Shown: piece by piece, positions 10,478 to 21,300 of the stretch
Numbering within the stretch: position 1 is the stretch's first letter
Layout: each line of letters begins with the position of its first letter
DNA from: Lentinula raphanica
Lineage: Eukaryota > Basidiomycota > Agaricomycetes > Agaricales > Omphalotaceae
NCBI GenBank assembly: GCA_027919835.1
Contig: JANVFP010000013.1
Coordinates: 1,286,158 to 1,350,157, forward strand
Direction of reading: 5' to 3'
Length of the DNA: 64,000 nt
Notes under the pieces: generated by a model
What the model was told of the DNA's origin: nothing
Seen by the model: only the letters and a program-made list of their open reading frames with translations
Databases searched by the model: none
Program-made: the position numbers and the translations under genes

Positions 10478-11097
10478 GGTTGTAGGTTGGCATTGCAGGA
10501 GGTTGCAGGCTTCTAGCCTGTATGAGCAAATGCCGGTCAATGCCGGAAGTTCAATCGCAACCATTTGCTCACTCGGCTCCGGTCGGCTCCTGCCGCTGAA
10601 GCTATAAGGGCCCTGCCGAAATCCGTCATTTCTTAGTTCTCTTTCAATTTGGCTCTCGCGCCATGCACACCAGTTAACAAAAAATACTAAGTCAGTGTTG
10701 GACTTGGATACGCGGGGAGCTGACCTCTCCATTCAGTTATGAGAGAAGATCTTCATATTGTACAGCTCATTACACAAAGATAGTTGTCCTAAAATGCTTC
10801 GGGACAGACTCGCCAGCGGAAGATTTACTGGACTGTGTTATCAACAGCAAACATGAATATTGGCAGGAGATGCGAAAACAATAAATACTAGGTAGATACA
10901 GTCGAAGAATATGTCAGCAAAGAAGGAGGAACAATCCAGTAAGGTGTTGCAGCAAGGGATGGAGACAATCCTGAACAAGAAAAGTCAGTAGTTGGCAATG
11001 GAGAGACAGGTCAAGCATCTGAACCTCGACCAAATGAACATGTTCCACCCATGATCGACCGTTTGGGCTAATCTCGGCCGTTCTTCATTGCTTGGTA
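10478..11097. other. Spacer, no gene seen
   Basis: 5' flank of the F-box-like gene running into the 3' flank of the next gene. Frames on both strands are short and lack family signatures. Confidence 0.4.
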
Positions 11098-12344
11098 TCA
11101 TCCCGACCAATCAACTTGGTTTCTGGGATGGGTAGTGGTGGTGGATGGGCCAGAGTTCTGGACGCGCTGTTTTTTCGAAGGTAGCTTTTTGCGAGATCCC
11201 TCTGGTCTCTTCCTCTTCCTATTGATACTGTTCACGTGGTAAAGGTAATTGACATATATGTCAATTCTTCGATTCCGTGTCTTTATCCAGTCCGATCTCG
11301 AGAAGTTCACGGCATGCTTTTTGAGAAGATAATCCACGATGCCGTCAGTATACAACCATTCGCCAAAGTAGTCTTCCCAGGCCTTCCCAGACTTCTCCTC
11401 GAGAGCTTTGTATTTCTCCTCGAGAACAGAAAGCCATTCTGATCCGTCATCAAGGAATTTGGTGTGTTTCGCAGCGGATTCGCGCAGAGCGTCAAAATTG
11501 AGGTGACTGTGAATGTATGACTCCTTGATACTCCCAAGGGCGAAGAAAAGCGGATCATCGAGAATGGATATGTCTTCTGCTTTACGTTCTGGGGATATGA
11601 ACCATGTGTCACCTATTCGCAAGGATACTTTTGATGTCGGACGACTATCTGTAGCAGTGAGACGATCGCGATGCAAGATTAGGGCGATCGCTGATTCCCA
11701 CTGAATCAGTAGGTGATTCACATAGTAAAATATCACCTACAATTTGATTCAAGACCTAGATACAGAAGCGAACAGTTTGGCCTGTGCCTATTCCACTCTT
11801 CAAACGTTTGGGCATCAAGGGCATCGTATCCAGCATGCAGAAATGCGAGAACGTCGAGCAGGTATTTCCAATTTGCCAACTTGTTCAATTTCAAGTCGGA
11901 TTGCCAATATGATGCATGAGTCTGTGCTTCGACAAGAGCCTGCTTTCCTGCCTCTTCAGTAGTGAAGTGAAGTTGACCAAGTTTGTCTAACTTAGGCTCC
12001 TCTTCCCAGTTTTTGGACATTAGAGGCATCCTTGACCGGTATATCTCAGTCTTCCCGATGCAGAAAAGCACACTGTCTGCGAATTGCTGATCACGTTTGT
12101 CGATCCATCGTTTGAGAAAAATCTCTACAATCCGCTGGCATTAGCGCCTACTCAAAACCAGGCTTGTTATCAGTAGCCTCTCACCGGGATTGTAGTTTCT
12201 AGCAACACTAGTCTGAAGAGCCATCGAACCAGGTCCGACTTGGTCTATCGGCCGAGCGATTACAGTAATGCCAAGGAGGCACATAACAAGTGGAAGTATG
12301 GAGAATGCGCGGGCAGAGAACACAGACATGATGGAGGGTAGCAT
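11098..12344 (-). CDS. Locus-specific protein family with signal peptide, copy 1
   Basis: I do not recognise this family. The first exon (from 12344) encodes MLPSIMSVFSARAFSILPL followed by a hydrophobic core ending TVIARPID, a good signal peptide or signal anchor. The next part (about 12130-11740) contains KLGQLHFTTEEAGKQALVEA, then NWKYLLDVLAFLHAGYDALD. The last part (to 11098) contains KVSLRIGDTWFISPERK, GSEWLSVLEEKYKALEE and a Lys/Arg-rich tail that is absent from the other copies. The two middle and C-terminal segments look like an internal duplication, since both have a VSxRIG box followed by an LG-box and an ALxxxAxxH helix. A stop separates them in this copy (after about 11740), so it may be two genes, one gene with an unrecognised intron, or a broken gene. 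Copies 2 and 3 lie at 14.1 and 17.4 kb. Confidence 0.5.
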
Positions 12345-12995
12345 GAGTCGAAGGTAAAGGCGACGACGATTGCAAATATGAGTTCAGTAGGTCCAGCCTA
12401 TTGCAGAGATTAGCATATTTAGTAACAGGCGCAATGGAATAGTACGTACCCGTGAACGTTTTTCTTTGTGAGTAAGGTGGTATTGAGCGGTCCTGATACT
12501 TTTTCGTCTACAGGAAGGCGGCAGAGATAGCAGATATGATAACATCCAGCTGGCAGCCTATCATCCCAATGATCAGCATCGGGACTCAGTGAAAATAGAG
12601 ACACATACCAGTGTACGTTTTCTTTTTGAAGATGTGTGAGTAAGCTGGTTGTGCTGAGTGGTCGAGAGTTGAGAGTAGGGAAACATTGAAACTGAGCGCT
12701 GAAAGTTCTTTATCTCCACAGTGGGACACCGTCGGATCACTGCGGAATCTGTTGGGCAAAGGGGAAAACATAGAAGGACCGACGCCTGACCGACGCTATC
12801 AGATGTTATCCCGCTATTCTATTCACAAAGCGCCAGGCTGTGGAAGGATGTGGACTGAGGTGGACTGCTGTGGATGGAAGAAAGTAGCGCGTTTTGATCA
12901 TTGCATACGTACCCCACCCATTTGGCAAGTATCACAGCAAGTCGAAGAGCTCGCACTCGTCTATATACTTGCCTTGACTTCAAGTGTTAACTGAG
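12345..12995. repeat. Unit-flanking repeat (5' region of family copies)
   Basis: Noncoding DNA upstream of family copy 1 that recurs upstream of copy 2 (about 15290-15760) and copy 3 (about 30440-30890). Shared blocks include GTAGGTCCAGCCTAT-like, the TACCCGTGAACG box and the CCGTCGGATCA-TGCGGAATCT block at its upstream end. The repetition shows that the genes were duplicated with their promoters. Confidence 0.65.
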
Positions 12996-13600
12996 CTATT
13001 TGTTGTCTGCCTTTGGGAGACTATCACACTCGAGGAATCCAGACCAGTGGTTATAAATTTGAATGACCGACAGCATTAATGTATTCCGAGTCCTTGGGGC
13101 AAATCCCTGAATGAGGAGATGACTGGAGATGACCACAGTCGCAGAGGGTCTCGTATCAATCCAGGAAGAGGCACGATAGATTGTGGAGACCTTAGGGTAG
13201 AACTTGGGATATGAGTTCATGGTCCCGATCGAGGGCAAACGCGTGGATATCAGGTCATACTATGCAAATTCAACTCGAAGGGCTGACATGTTCTACGAGA
13301 AAAGCACGCACCAATACATGCTGAGAAGATTCTGTTGTCCAGATATGGCTCTGGAACTTCTTGAGCTCTCCGACTCGTCGTACCTAAGCTGAAGCCAGAG
13401 CAGCCTGGTCGTAGCTGGTGACTTGCGACTGACAATGGCAAGATTACAGTTACGGAGTATTGACGAGATGGGTTGAGGAGTTCCCGCTCGATGATATATT
13501 GATCATTGGGGTTGTAGTAGGTTGTAGTACGCGAGATTTTGAACGATGTCATGAAGAAGTTCTTCAAGTATACAAGATGATGGCGTTTGCTGGAGAGGTG
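12996..13600 (-). pseudogene. F-box-like gene fragment, copy 2
   Basis: Reads as LEELLHDIVQNLAYYN near the start, then IERELLNPSRQYSVTVILPLS and VASHQLRPGC, clearly paralogous to the gene at 8750-10477. The start codon position has ATC instead of ATG, the frame shifts after the second block, and only short LRR-region pieces follow before similarity ends near 13000. This is a truncated pseudogene. Its value is as an outgroup: it has CAA where the first copy has the disabling TGA. Confidence 0.65.
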
Positions 13601-13608
13601 CTGGCTCG

Positions 13609-13745
13609 TGGCATTCATTTTGAATCACACTCTGTGTTTGAGCCCGCAACCCTCGCTTCTCGTCGAACATCTTTATGCATGTCGTCCAGACATTTTTTTC
13701 TTGCTCTTGCCACCGTCGACAGCAAACAATGGAAACCGTACATGT
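13609..13745 (-). pseudogene. Pantothenate synthetase fragment, copy 1
   Basis: The minus strand carries a diverged copy of part of the pantothenate synthetase gene (34527-35890) around its SVDGGQSKKKC segment. The shared features are a CTTGCTCT block, a GCCGTC(C/G)AC block encoding the VDG turn, and a (T)CATTTTGAAT-like block matching the segment before EMNDAGD. It sits directly upstream of F-box fragment copy 2. Frame is lost in places and neither end of the parent gene is present. The alignment was made by eye, so identity is not quantified. Confidence 0.5.
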
Positions 13746-14113
13746 GGAAAGGAAAACCCCAAGCGTACAAGAAACATCTTGGGCAAGAAGCAGCAATATG
13801 CTGCTTGAGTGAAAGCAACAGAGAATGTCGTCGCCATGTGAGTACAAGATCAAGTTCAGTGAAGGACTCGGACAGAGCAGGATTAGGCTGATTCATCAAC
13901 AGTACACATAAATAGTAGAAGACGCGAATTTCGAAACTGTATTGAAGGATAGGTAAAGAACAACGTGCGACCTATCCAGTGACTCGTAGGAACAAGCCAG
14001 TATGATACGGGTGGAGGAAGGGATGAAAGTGATCCTAAAAGAAGAGATCAGTAGCTGGTATCGGATACAAGACAAGCATCTCAACCTTGCCAGGTTCGAA
14101 GATGTGACCATGT

Positions 14114-15290
14114 TCAATGGTCATTGGTTGAATTTTGGCCCCCATTGTCGATCCGAAGTGCAACCGTTTGCTGCTGCCTTAAATAATAAGGCAAACGTCT
14201 ATTAAGGGCATTGAGATATATTGGGAGGGGGTCATGTCGTTTCTTCATCCAATCTGACCGTGAGCAGATCGTGGCTTCCGTTCCCAAAAGGTAAGCCATG
14301 ATGCCGTCAGCATACAACCATTTGCCAAAGTAGTTCTCCCAGGCCGTCCCAACAGAAGTCTGGAATTTGATCAGATCCCTCTCAAAACTTTGCAGCCACG
14401 GCGATCCGTCACCCAGAAATCTGGTATGTGTTGCAGCGTACTTGCGCAAAGCGACAAAATCGATTGCGGTGTCTTTCTTGATACTCCCAATGTGAACGAA
14501 CCGCGCATCTGTAAAGCTAGCTCTTTCTTCTTCTTTACGTTCGGGGGATATGAACCAGTCGTCGCCTATCCGGAGAGACACTTTTCCATTCGGGCAAGGA
14601 CTGGTGTCTCCGGCAAGGGTGTGGTAATACACGATTAGGGCGATTACTAATACCCAAATGAGTAGGTGGATAACTATAAATGGTAAAATATCTCCTACCC
14701 ATGGATTCATCGCCTAGAAGCGGACCTGGATGGAATTTTCGTCTCGCTCTGTCCCAGTTGGCGAACGTTTCATCATCAATGACATTATTGTATGCAGCAA
14801 TCAGATACATGAGAGCGTCGAACAGGTATTTCCAGTTGGCCTTGCGGTCCCCGTTAGGTGATTGCCATTCTGTCGCATGGATTCGTGCTCTAACAAGAGC
14901 CTGTCTGAATTCCATTTCGTTTGTAAAGTGAAGATGCCCAAGTTTTGTCTCCTCTATTTCACGCTTGTCTGTTCTTGTTGTCATACTAGATTTCCGGTAG
15001 ATTCTATCATTCTTTTCCGAGCCGATACGGAAAGACACACTGTCTGTGAGTACTTTGGTATCTTTTTTGAGGTATTGCTGTAGAACAATCTCTACATCCC
15101 GTTGCATTAGCACATGCTAAAAACCTGGCTTAGCCTCTTACCGGGATGGTAGTTCTTCTGAACCGTCGAACCAGACCAGACCTGGTCTATCGGTCGAGCG
15201 ATTACAGTAATGCCAAGGAGGCACATCACAAGTGGAAGGACAGACAACGCGCGGGTAGAGAACAAAGACGTGATGGAGGGTAGCATGATT
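14114..15290 (-). CDS. Locus-specific protein family, copy 2
   Basis: Two overlapping open segments cover the family. The N-terminal part (15113-14705) reads VLTDSVSFRIGSEKNDRIY, TKLGHLHFTNEMEFRQALVRA, NWKYLFDALMYLIAAYNNV. The C-terminal part (14710-14114) begins MNPWVGDILPFIVIHLLIW with a strong membrane helix of about 20 residues. It continues KVSLRIGDDWFISPERKEE, DFVALRKYAATHTRFLGDG and WENYFGKWLYADGIMAYLL. A signal-peptide exon like those at 12344 and 30440 is partly recognisable near 15285-15200 but degraded. The two parts overlap by only a few nt in different frames, so either an intron joins them or they are separate genes. Function unknown. Confidence 0.5.
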
Positions 15291-15876
15291 CTAAGGGAAA
15301 GGCTACGACAATTGCAAATATGAGTTCAGTAGGTCCTGCCTATCACAGATTAGCATACTCAGTATCAGGCGCAATGGAACCACATACCCGTGAACGGTTT
15401 TTTCGAAGATGGGTGAGCAAGCTGGTATTGAGCGATCGACAGCGAGTCCTAAGCGCTAAGCGGGTCTAAGGCTTTTTCTTCTACAGAAAGGCGAAAGTGA
15501 TAGCAGATATAATAACGTCCAGCCTATCCCAATGATCAGAGATTCAGCACATTAGTACCAGGACTCGAAAAAATGGAGACGCATACCAGTAGACATTTTT
15601 TTGAAGATGTGCAAGTGAGCTGGCCGTGCTGAGTGGTCAAAAGTCGAGAGTGAAGGAACAATCTCAACGAGTCTGAGCACTGAGAGGCTTTTTATCTTCA
15701 CAGTGGCCACCGTCGGATCACTGCGGAATCTGTTGGGCAAAGGGCTACCATAGGGCTACCCTATCTGGTTCAGAGGCTGTGGATGGAAAAAATTATTGAC
15801 GCGTTTCAACGAACATACATTAATATCCTTGTCCTCTATCACAGCAAGCCGAAGAGCTCACGCTCGAGGAATATAC

Positions 15877-16060
15877 TTAGACTGGAGACCGGAGGAATCC
15901 TTCAGGAAACATCATAGTCTTAGTTCGAGCATTAGACTCGCACTTGAAGCTTAGCAGATGCCACGGCCTCGCACAGTTGGGAATACTTACCAGGATGACA
16001 GTGTTGACACCCGGGAGGCTGACCGACAGTGACCGACGCTGCTCTATCTTATCCAGTAAG
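15877..16060 (-). pseudogene. Short F-box-start-like fragment
   Basis: The minus strand reads MMFPEGFLRSPV then stop, resembling the MMLPEELLHTIV start of the F-box-like gene but immediately broken. The same block, including the preceding ESNARTK-like flank, recurs almost unchanged at about 33930-34110, so it marks the same point in two copies of the compound repeat unit. I see no potential for a functional product. Confidence 0.4.
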
Positions 16061-16434
16061 TATTTGAGTAGAAGATGAAGGGGCAAGAGTACAAAACTCA
16101 TCATCGCGCATGTGTCATGATTCATGGTCCTGGCAAGAACTCTCCCTAAACACACAAAGCTCAAAATTTGAGCTCATCACATCATTCAAAAGCGTGTAAA
16201 CCAGTTCAAGAAGCAGTTGAGGCGAGTATAATTCTGAGAGCACCAAGAAAAAGATGAGGATCTGAACGAAACCAAGCATATTATCTGAAAATGAGCAAAA
16301 TTCAGATTCTAGTTTCTATCGTAGCTCTGTTTTTGTAAAACAAGTACAAACTCAGACCACACTGAAACCACTTGCTTCGCTTCGCTCGCAATGAGTTCGT
16401 AGTCCTCTTCGAGGGCAAACGTGTGGATATCCCA

Positions 16435-16800
16435 GGTCATTTGCAAAAACAAGGTCCTGAACACGATCTATGAGAAGACTTGAACAGAAGCACGCACCTA
16501 ATACTTACATGCTGATCAGAGAAAGTTCTGTTGTCCATTAGATATTGGCTCTGCCAGAACCTCTCGAGCTCTCCGGCTTGGCTTACCCTCAATATGGGCA
16601 AAAAAACTGAAGGCAGACTGGTTGTAACTGGTGACTTGCGACTGGCAATGGCAAGATTACAGTGACGGAGTAATGACGAGACAGCCCGTTGACATTGAGG
16701 ACTCATTCAAACTCAATGATATCGGGGTTGTACGCAAGATGCTGAACAATAGTGTGGAGGAGTTCTTTAGGTAAGATGATCATGATGATGGTGTTAGTGC
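16435..16800 (-). pseudogene. F-box-like gene fragment, copy 3
   Basis: Reads LPKELLHTIVQHLAYNPDII, then a stop (GAATGA) and continues SRHYSVTVILPLPVASHQL with further disruptions. It is the third copy of the F-box-like N-terminus in this array. It has CAG at the position of the disabling TGA in the first copy. The downstream LRR part is missing. Confidence 0.6.
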
Positions 16801-16844
16801 AACTTTAAGAGTCTGAGCATAACTTGAAGCGAGTGCTGGCTCGT

Positions 16845-17000
16845 GTCGTTCATTTTGAATCAGATTAAGTTCAAGGCTCAAGCTTGCAACCCTCTCTTCT
16901 TTAATACGTCGTCGAACGACTTTATGCATGTTGTCCGAACATTTTCTCTTGCTCTTTCTGCCGTCGACAGCAAACAATTGAAACCATACATGCGGAAAGG
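16845..17000 (-). pseudogene. Pantothenate synthetase fragment, copy 2
   Basis: The minus strand reads FAVDGRKSKRKCSDN, then VVRRRIKEE, then LELNLIQNERHEPA. This aligns with FSVDGGQSKKKCVDT, LIERRIEEA and IKLDYIEMNDAG of the full gene at 34527-35890. About 50 codons are recognisable without the flanking exons. Together with the copy at 13.6 kb it shows that an internal piece of the neighbouring biosynthetic gene was captured and amplified in this array. Position is directly upstream of F-box fragment copy 3. Confidence 0.62.
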
Positions 17001-17389
17001 AAAACACTGAAGTCCGAAATTTGAGAAAGATCTTGAGCGAGAAGCAGCAACATGCTGCATGAGACGTGGTCGCTATATGAGTACAAGATGTAGTTCAGTG
17101 AAGGACTCGGACAGAGGAGGAATTAGGCTGAGTTATGATCAACAGTACACATACATAAATTATAAGTAGCAAACGCGAGCTTCGAAACCGTATCGAAGGA
17201 TAGGTAAAGAACAACGTGCGACCTATTCAATGACGAGTCATAGGAACAAGCCAGTATGATTACAATCTGATACGATTGCCGGAGGGATGAAAGCGATACT
17301 AGAAGAAGAGATCAATAGCTGGTATCGGAGACAAGACAAGCATCTCAACCTCGAGTCCAAAGATGAGACTATGTTCAACGGTCTTTGGT

Positions 17390-18121
17390 TTAATAGCGGC
17401 CCCCATCGTCGATCTGAAGTGCAGCCCTTTGCTTCTTCCTCATATAAACCAATCCTTTATCAAGGGTATTGAGATATGTTGTGATGTCGCCATCTCGTTC
17501 TTTCAACCAATCTGACCGCGACCAAATCGTGACTTGCTTTTCCAAAAGGTAAGTCATGATGCCGTCAGTATACAACCATTCACGAAAGTCGTTCTCCCAA
17601 GCCTCCCCAACAGAATTCTGAAAGTCTGTCAGATGCTTCTCAAACCTTGGGAGCCCCGACAATCCGTCACCCAGAAATTTGGTATGTTTTGCAGCGTACT
17701 CGCACAGAGCGGCAAAATCGACTGCGGTGTCTTTCTTGATACTCCCAATGTCAACGAAATACGCATCTGTAAAGCCAGCTGTTTCTTCTTCTTTACGTTC
17801 GGGGGATATGAACCAGTGGTTGCCTATCCGGACAGAGACTCGCCCAGTTGGGCGAGCACTGGAGTCTCCGGAAGAGGTGTGGTAATACATGATTAGGGCG
17901 ATTACTAATTCCCAAATGAGTAGGTGGATAACTATAAATGGTAAAATATCTCCTACCCATGGATTCATCGCCTAGAAGCGGACCTGGATGGAATTTTCGT
18001 CTCGCTGTGTCCCAGTTGGCGAACGTTTTATCATCAACGGCATCGTATGCAGCAATCAGATACGCGAGACCGTCGAACAGGTATTTCCAATTGGTCTTGC
18101 GGTCCCCGTTAGGTGATTGCC
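17390..18121 (-). pseudogene. Locus-specific protein family copy 3, 3' part (split by the KDZ insertion)
   Basis: The open part at 17968-17390 reads MNPWVGDILPFIVIHLLIW with the membrane helix, then RVSVRIGNHWFISPERKEE, DFAALCEYAAKHTKFLGDG and WENDFREWLYTDGIMTYLL. It is very close to copy 2. The upstream portion of the gene (18121 leftward) aligns to copy 2 until GATTGCC at 18115-18121. There the 11.87-kb KDZ transposon begins, and the rest of the gene resumes at 29990. The full-length gene is therefore disrupted, although the C-terminal segment stays open. Confidence 0.75.
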
Positions 18122-18355
18122 CAGCTGATACTGTAAAACCTTTGTAAAAATACCCGATGAGTTATCGGGGCCCTATTGCAAAAAGTTAGGATGACCCGGT
18201 GGAGGTCCGGAAATGCCCCGGGGCTGTTAATTAAGCGCTCAGGAGACCGAAAGGCGCCCAGGCCATCAAATGGCACTGGCCTCGGCATCAACGGCACTGA
18301 GGGTTTTGCGGTACACCTTCTGGGATGGGGTCATTTACAAAAAGTCACGATAACT
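18122..18355. repeat. Left terminal inverted repeat of the KDZ element
   Basis: Pairs with 29755-29989. From about position 18180 inward the two arms look virtually identical for about 180 bp; both encode the same meaningless 59-codon frame on opposite strands. The outermost 60 bp is less conserved (CAGCTGATACTGT versus CACAGGATACGGT). A short palindrome CCCGATGAGTTATCGGG lies near 18148 in the left arm and, slightly altered, in the right arm. Confidence 0.92.
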
Positions 18356-18398
18356 AAATATAGGAAAGAAATTGATAGAATTGTCCGTGACTACCCTA

Positions 18399-21300
18399 CT
18401 ACAACCCCCCTTCACCCTGTTCTCCATCAAGAACCATCCCGTCCTCCTCCTTGTCCTCCTCCTCTTCCTCCTCCTCGTCCTCCTCGTCCTCCTCGTCCTC
18501 GGGTTCCTCCTCCACTATACCTTCCTCCTCTCCCATACCGTCATCATCCTCATCGTCCTCATCTCCATCGTCATCCTCCTCGTTATCCTCGTCATCGCTC
18601 TTGCGGCCGTTGTTGTTGTCGTCGTTGTCCCTGTGATGAAGGACCTTCTGATTTCTATTCTTCCTCTTGGATTGTTCAAGTTCACGCTCCTGGCTCGCCA
18701 TCTCATCGATGTTGGTCATGCACAGATATGCAGCCCATAGCCCTGTAAACCTTTCCGCGATTTTCCTCCTGACTGCAGCTTGCTTGTTCGCGTAGGCGGC
18801 AGCACCTTCTGCATGGAGACCTGTGAATGAAGATACGGAGGAACGCGATTCCCACTCCTTTGCCTGGTGCTCCAGGGTGGCCAGACAATGCCTCATCTCC
18901 TCTTGTAGCAGCTGGATCTCCTCCCTCCAGCGTTTAACTCGGGAGTAAGCCTTGCAGAACTCCACTCTCAAGCCTAAAGAATGACTTGTCAATGAATCAA
19001 GGGGGAGGAGACAGAAGCTCTACTTACCGTTATAGAGAGCTTTGTCCGTTGCGAGCCCTGTATGACCGTCCGCTGCTACCCATATCCAAGAAATCACCCT
19101 CCTGCTCTCACCGGCGCCAGGGATACCCTGGACATCTCCGTGCTCGTTGACCAGAGCGGCCTCCTTCCTCCTACTCTTCATCGACCGTTGTTCCTTTCTC
19201 CTTTCTTCCTCGTCATCCTCCAACATCTTCACATCTTCCTGCAAGAGCTTATGCCAGCCTACAGACTCCTCTCCCACCAGTCTACACTTTGCTTTCCAGG
19301 CGTGTCTGTAGGTCGCTACAGCCAGATCGATCTTCCTCTGCTGATTGTCCAAAAGCGTTCGACTCCTTGCGGACTGCTTCTGCTTCCTTACGTGATTCAT
19401 CTTGTATGTATACAGTCTTCGTTTGACTAGCAAACCGTGACGAATCACGTCAAGGCTAGAACTGCACTGTCCATTGCGATACCTGCTTTCTATGAGAGCC
19501 AGGGTGTTATTTCGTCTTGAGATTGGGAGTTCTGAGGGAAAGACAAGGGTAGAGTGCTCCGCGAGAGTATCATCGCTGTCGGAGCCTTGCGTTGTCAGCA
19601 ATTGGATCGCCTCAGGACAGTGGATCTTCTGGAGAGTCCGGACTCAAAGGATTTGCTGCTCAATTCTAGCGCGGCGCTCTAGGAAGTTCTCTCGTTGCTT
19701 CTTCGTCGGGGACTTCTCGTGTCTCACATCCAGCGCTAACTGCCTCCTGAAAATGATATGAGATGAGTTCTGGAAGAAAGGAGCATCGTGTACTCACTGT
19801 TGCTCCTCAACCTCTAAGAGGATGAAAACGTATTGGGAGGGGGTGACGTTTCATTGGGAGGGGGTGACGTTTTCATCCTGGCTGTAGTCCTCCTCAGCCA
19901 ACTCCCTTTCCTTCCCAACACGGCTGTTTCGTCGCTCTTCCTCTACAAGCTCCATTCGAATGTCTTGAAGGGATAAGCCTACTCCGAGTCAGATTTTCTA
20001 AGAACGGTTGAAGAAGATAAGCTCTTACCAGAAGTGGGGAGTTCGAACGGATTGATTGTCGTCCGATTTTGTTCGAAATTGTCTACCAGTTTCATCCACT
20101 CTTGGGCTTCCTTCGCTTGATTTTTGGCAAAAATCTTGAACGCTGCCTTCTGCCTGGAAAACTCCCTCAACGCCTTCTTCTGGCGCTTCAGAAGTAGAGT
20201 ACCTTCGGAACATGATTAGAATAGAATATAGGAGAAATAATGATAAAATATACTTACCGAGGCCTATCACCTTCCTCCAATTCCAATGATGCCAATAGTC
20301 TTCACAAGTATTTTGCCTAGACCCTGGACCCATTTCCCAGACCATATTCGTTCGATGCCTTCACCGTCACTTTGGCCCGCGCCTCTTGTATAGGAAAGAT
20401 TGAAAGACTGTTGGCACTTAATGGTATGCCCCAGTATATGAAGTTTTGGTATGACAAATGCCAGGATGTTGAGAATTCCTCGGAGCCGTACAAGCGGCGG
20501 AAGGGCCTTTAACCGTTCGAGAAGTTTCTTAGACCACTGGCAAGCGATATCATAAGATATCAGAAGATGGAGTAGGTCAGAGAAATGCCGAAGGGTGGAA
20601 GTGAAGATATAGTCCATGTTAGAGTACCTGTAAAGTAGATAAGTAAGAAATACCCCACTTGTTTTGAGAAAGCTCACCGCTCCCCACGCTGCAGATCTCC
20701 TACACCGTTTCTCATGACCACCTCATGTCTTGCGCAGGTACACATCCCCACGCCGGTTGCGCGATAGCCTGAAGAGTATTTTGTATTCGCATGGTCCAGG
20801 GCTGAAAGACCAGTGCAAGTGCACATCTAGAAGGCAAGACTCTGAGTGCATTGAAGAAGACACAGACAGACTTAACGTACCTCATTCTGATCTTGCATTT
20901 GCTTGCAGAACTCACGATATGCTTCCGATTCCACGAAATAACTCCAACCGTCTCCTAACGGAGGGTCCACTGTCCACGAAGAGATTTGTCGGTTCTTAAG
21001 GCGAAAACAAGCGTCGATAGCAATGAAAACCACGTAGAGAAATCTATCAAGGAGAGTTCAGTAGAATAGAATATAACAGCGAAAGCTAGCTTACTGTTGC
21101 TCTTCCGGAGAGTTCTCCCAGTCCTCGGGCAAGTTTACCCCTGGGCGGGGACAAGCGATACACTGAACGCCGAGTTCTCCCACCCTGGTATCCTTCACCA
21201 TTCTCACCCCGTCGTTACCTCGGCCTCCACGTTTGAGTTCCTTCAAGTGTCTCCATTGACGGGCCATCCTCAAGAAGGCGGAATAGCGTGACTTGAACTT

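Noticed and set aside
18176..18360. Identical 59-codon proteins encoded near 18.2 and 29.9 kb
   Set aside because: They are the two arms of the KDZ terminal inverted repeat read on opposite strands, not genes.
18399..18748. Pro/Leu- and Ser-rich plus-strand frames
   Set aside because: Antisense of the Glu/Asp-rich tail of the transposase.
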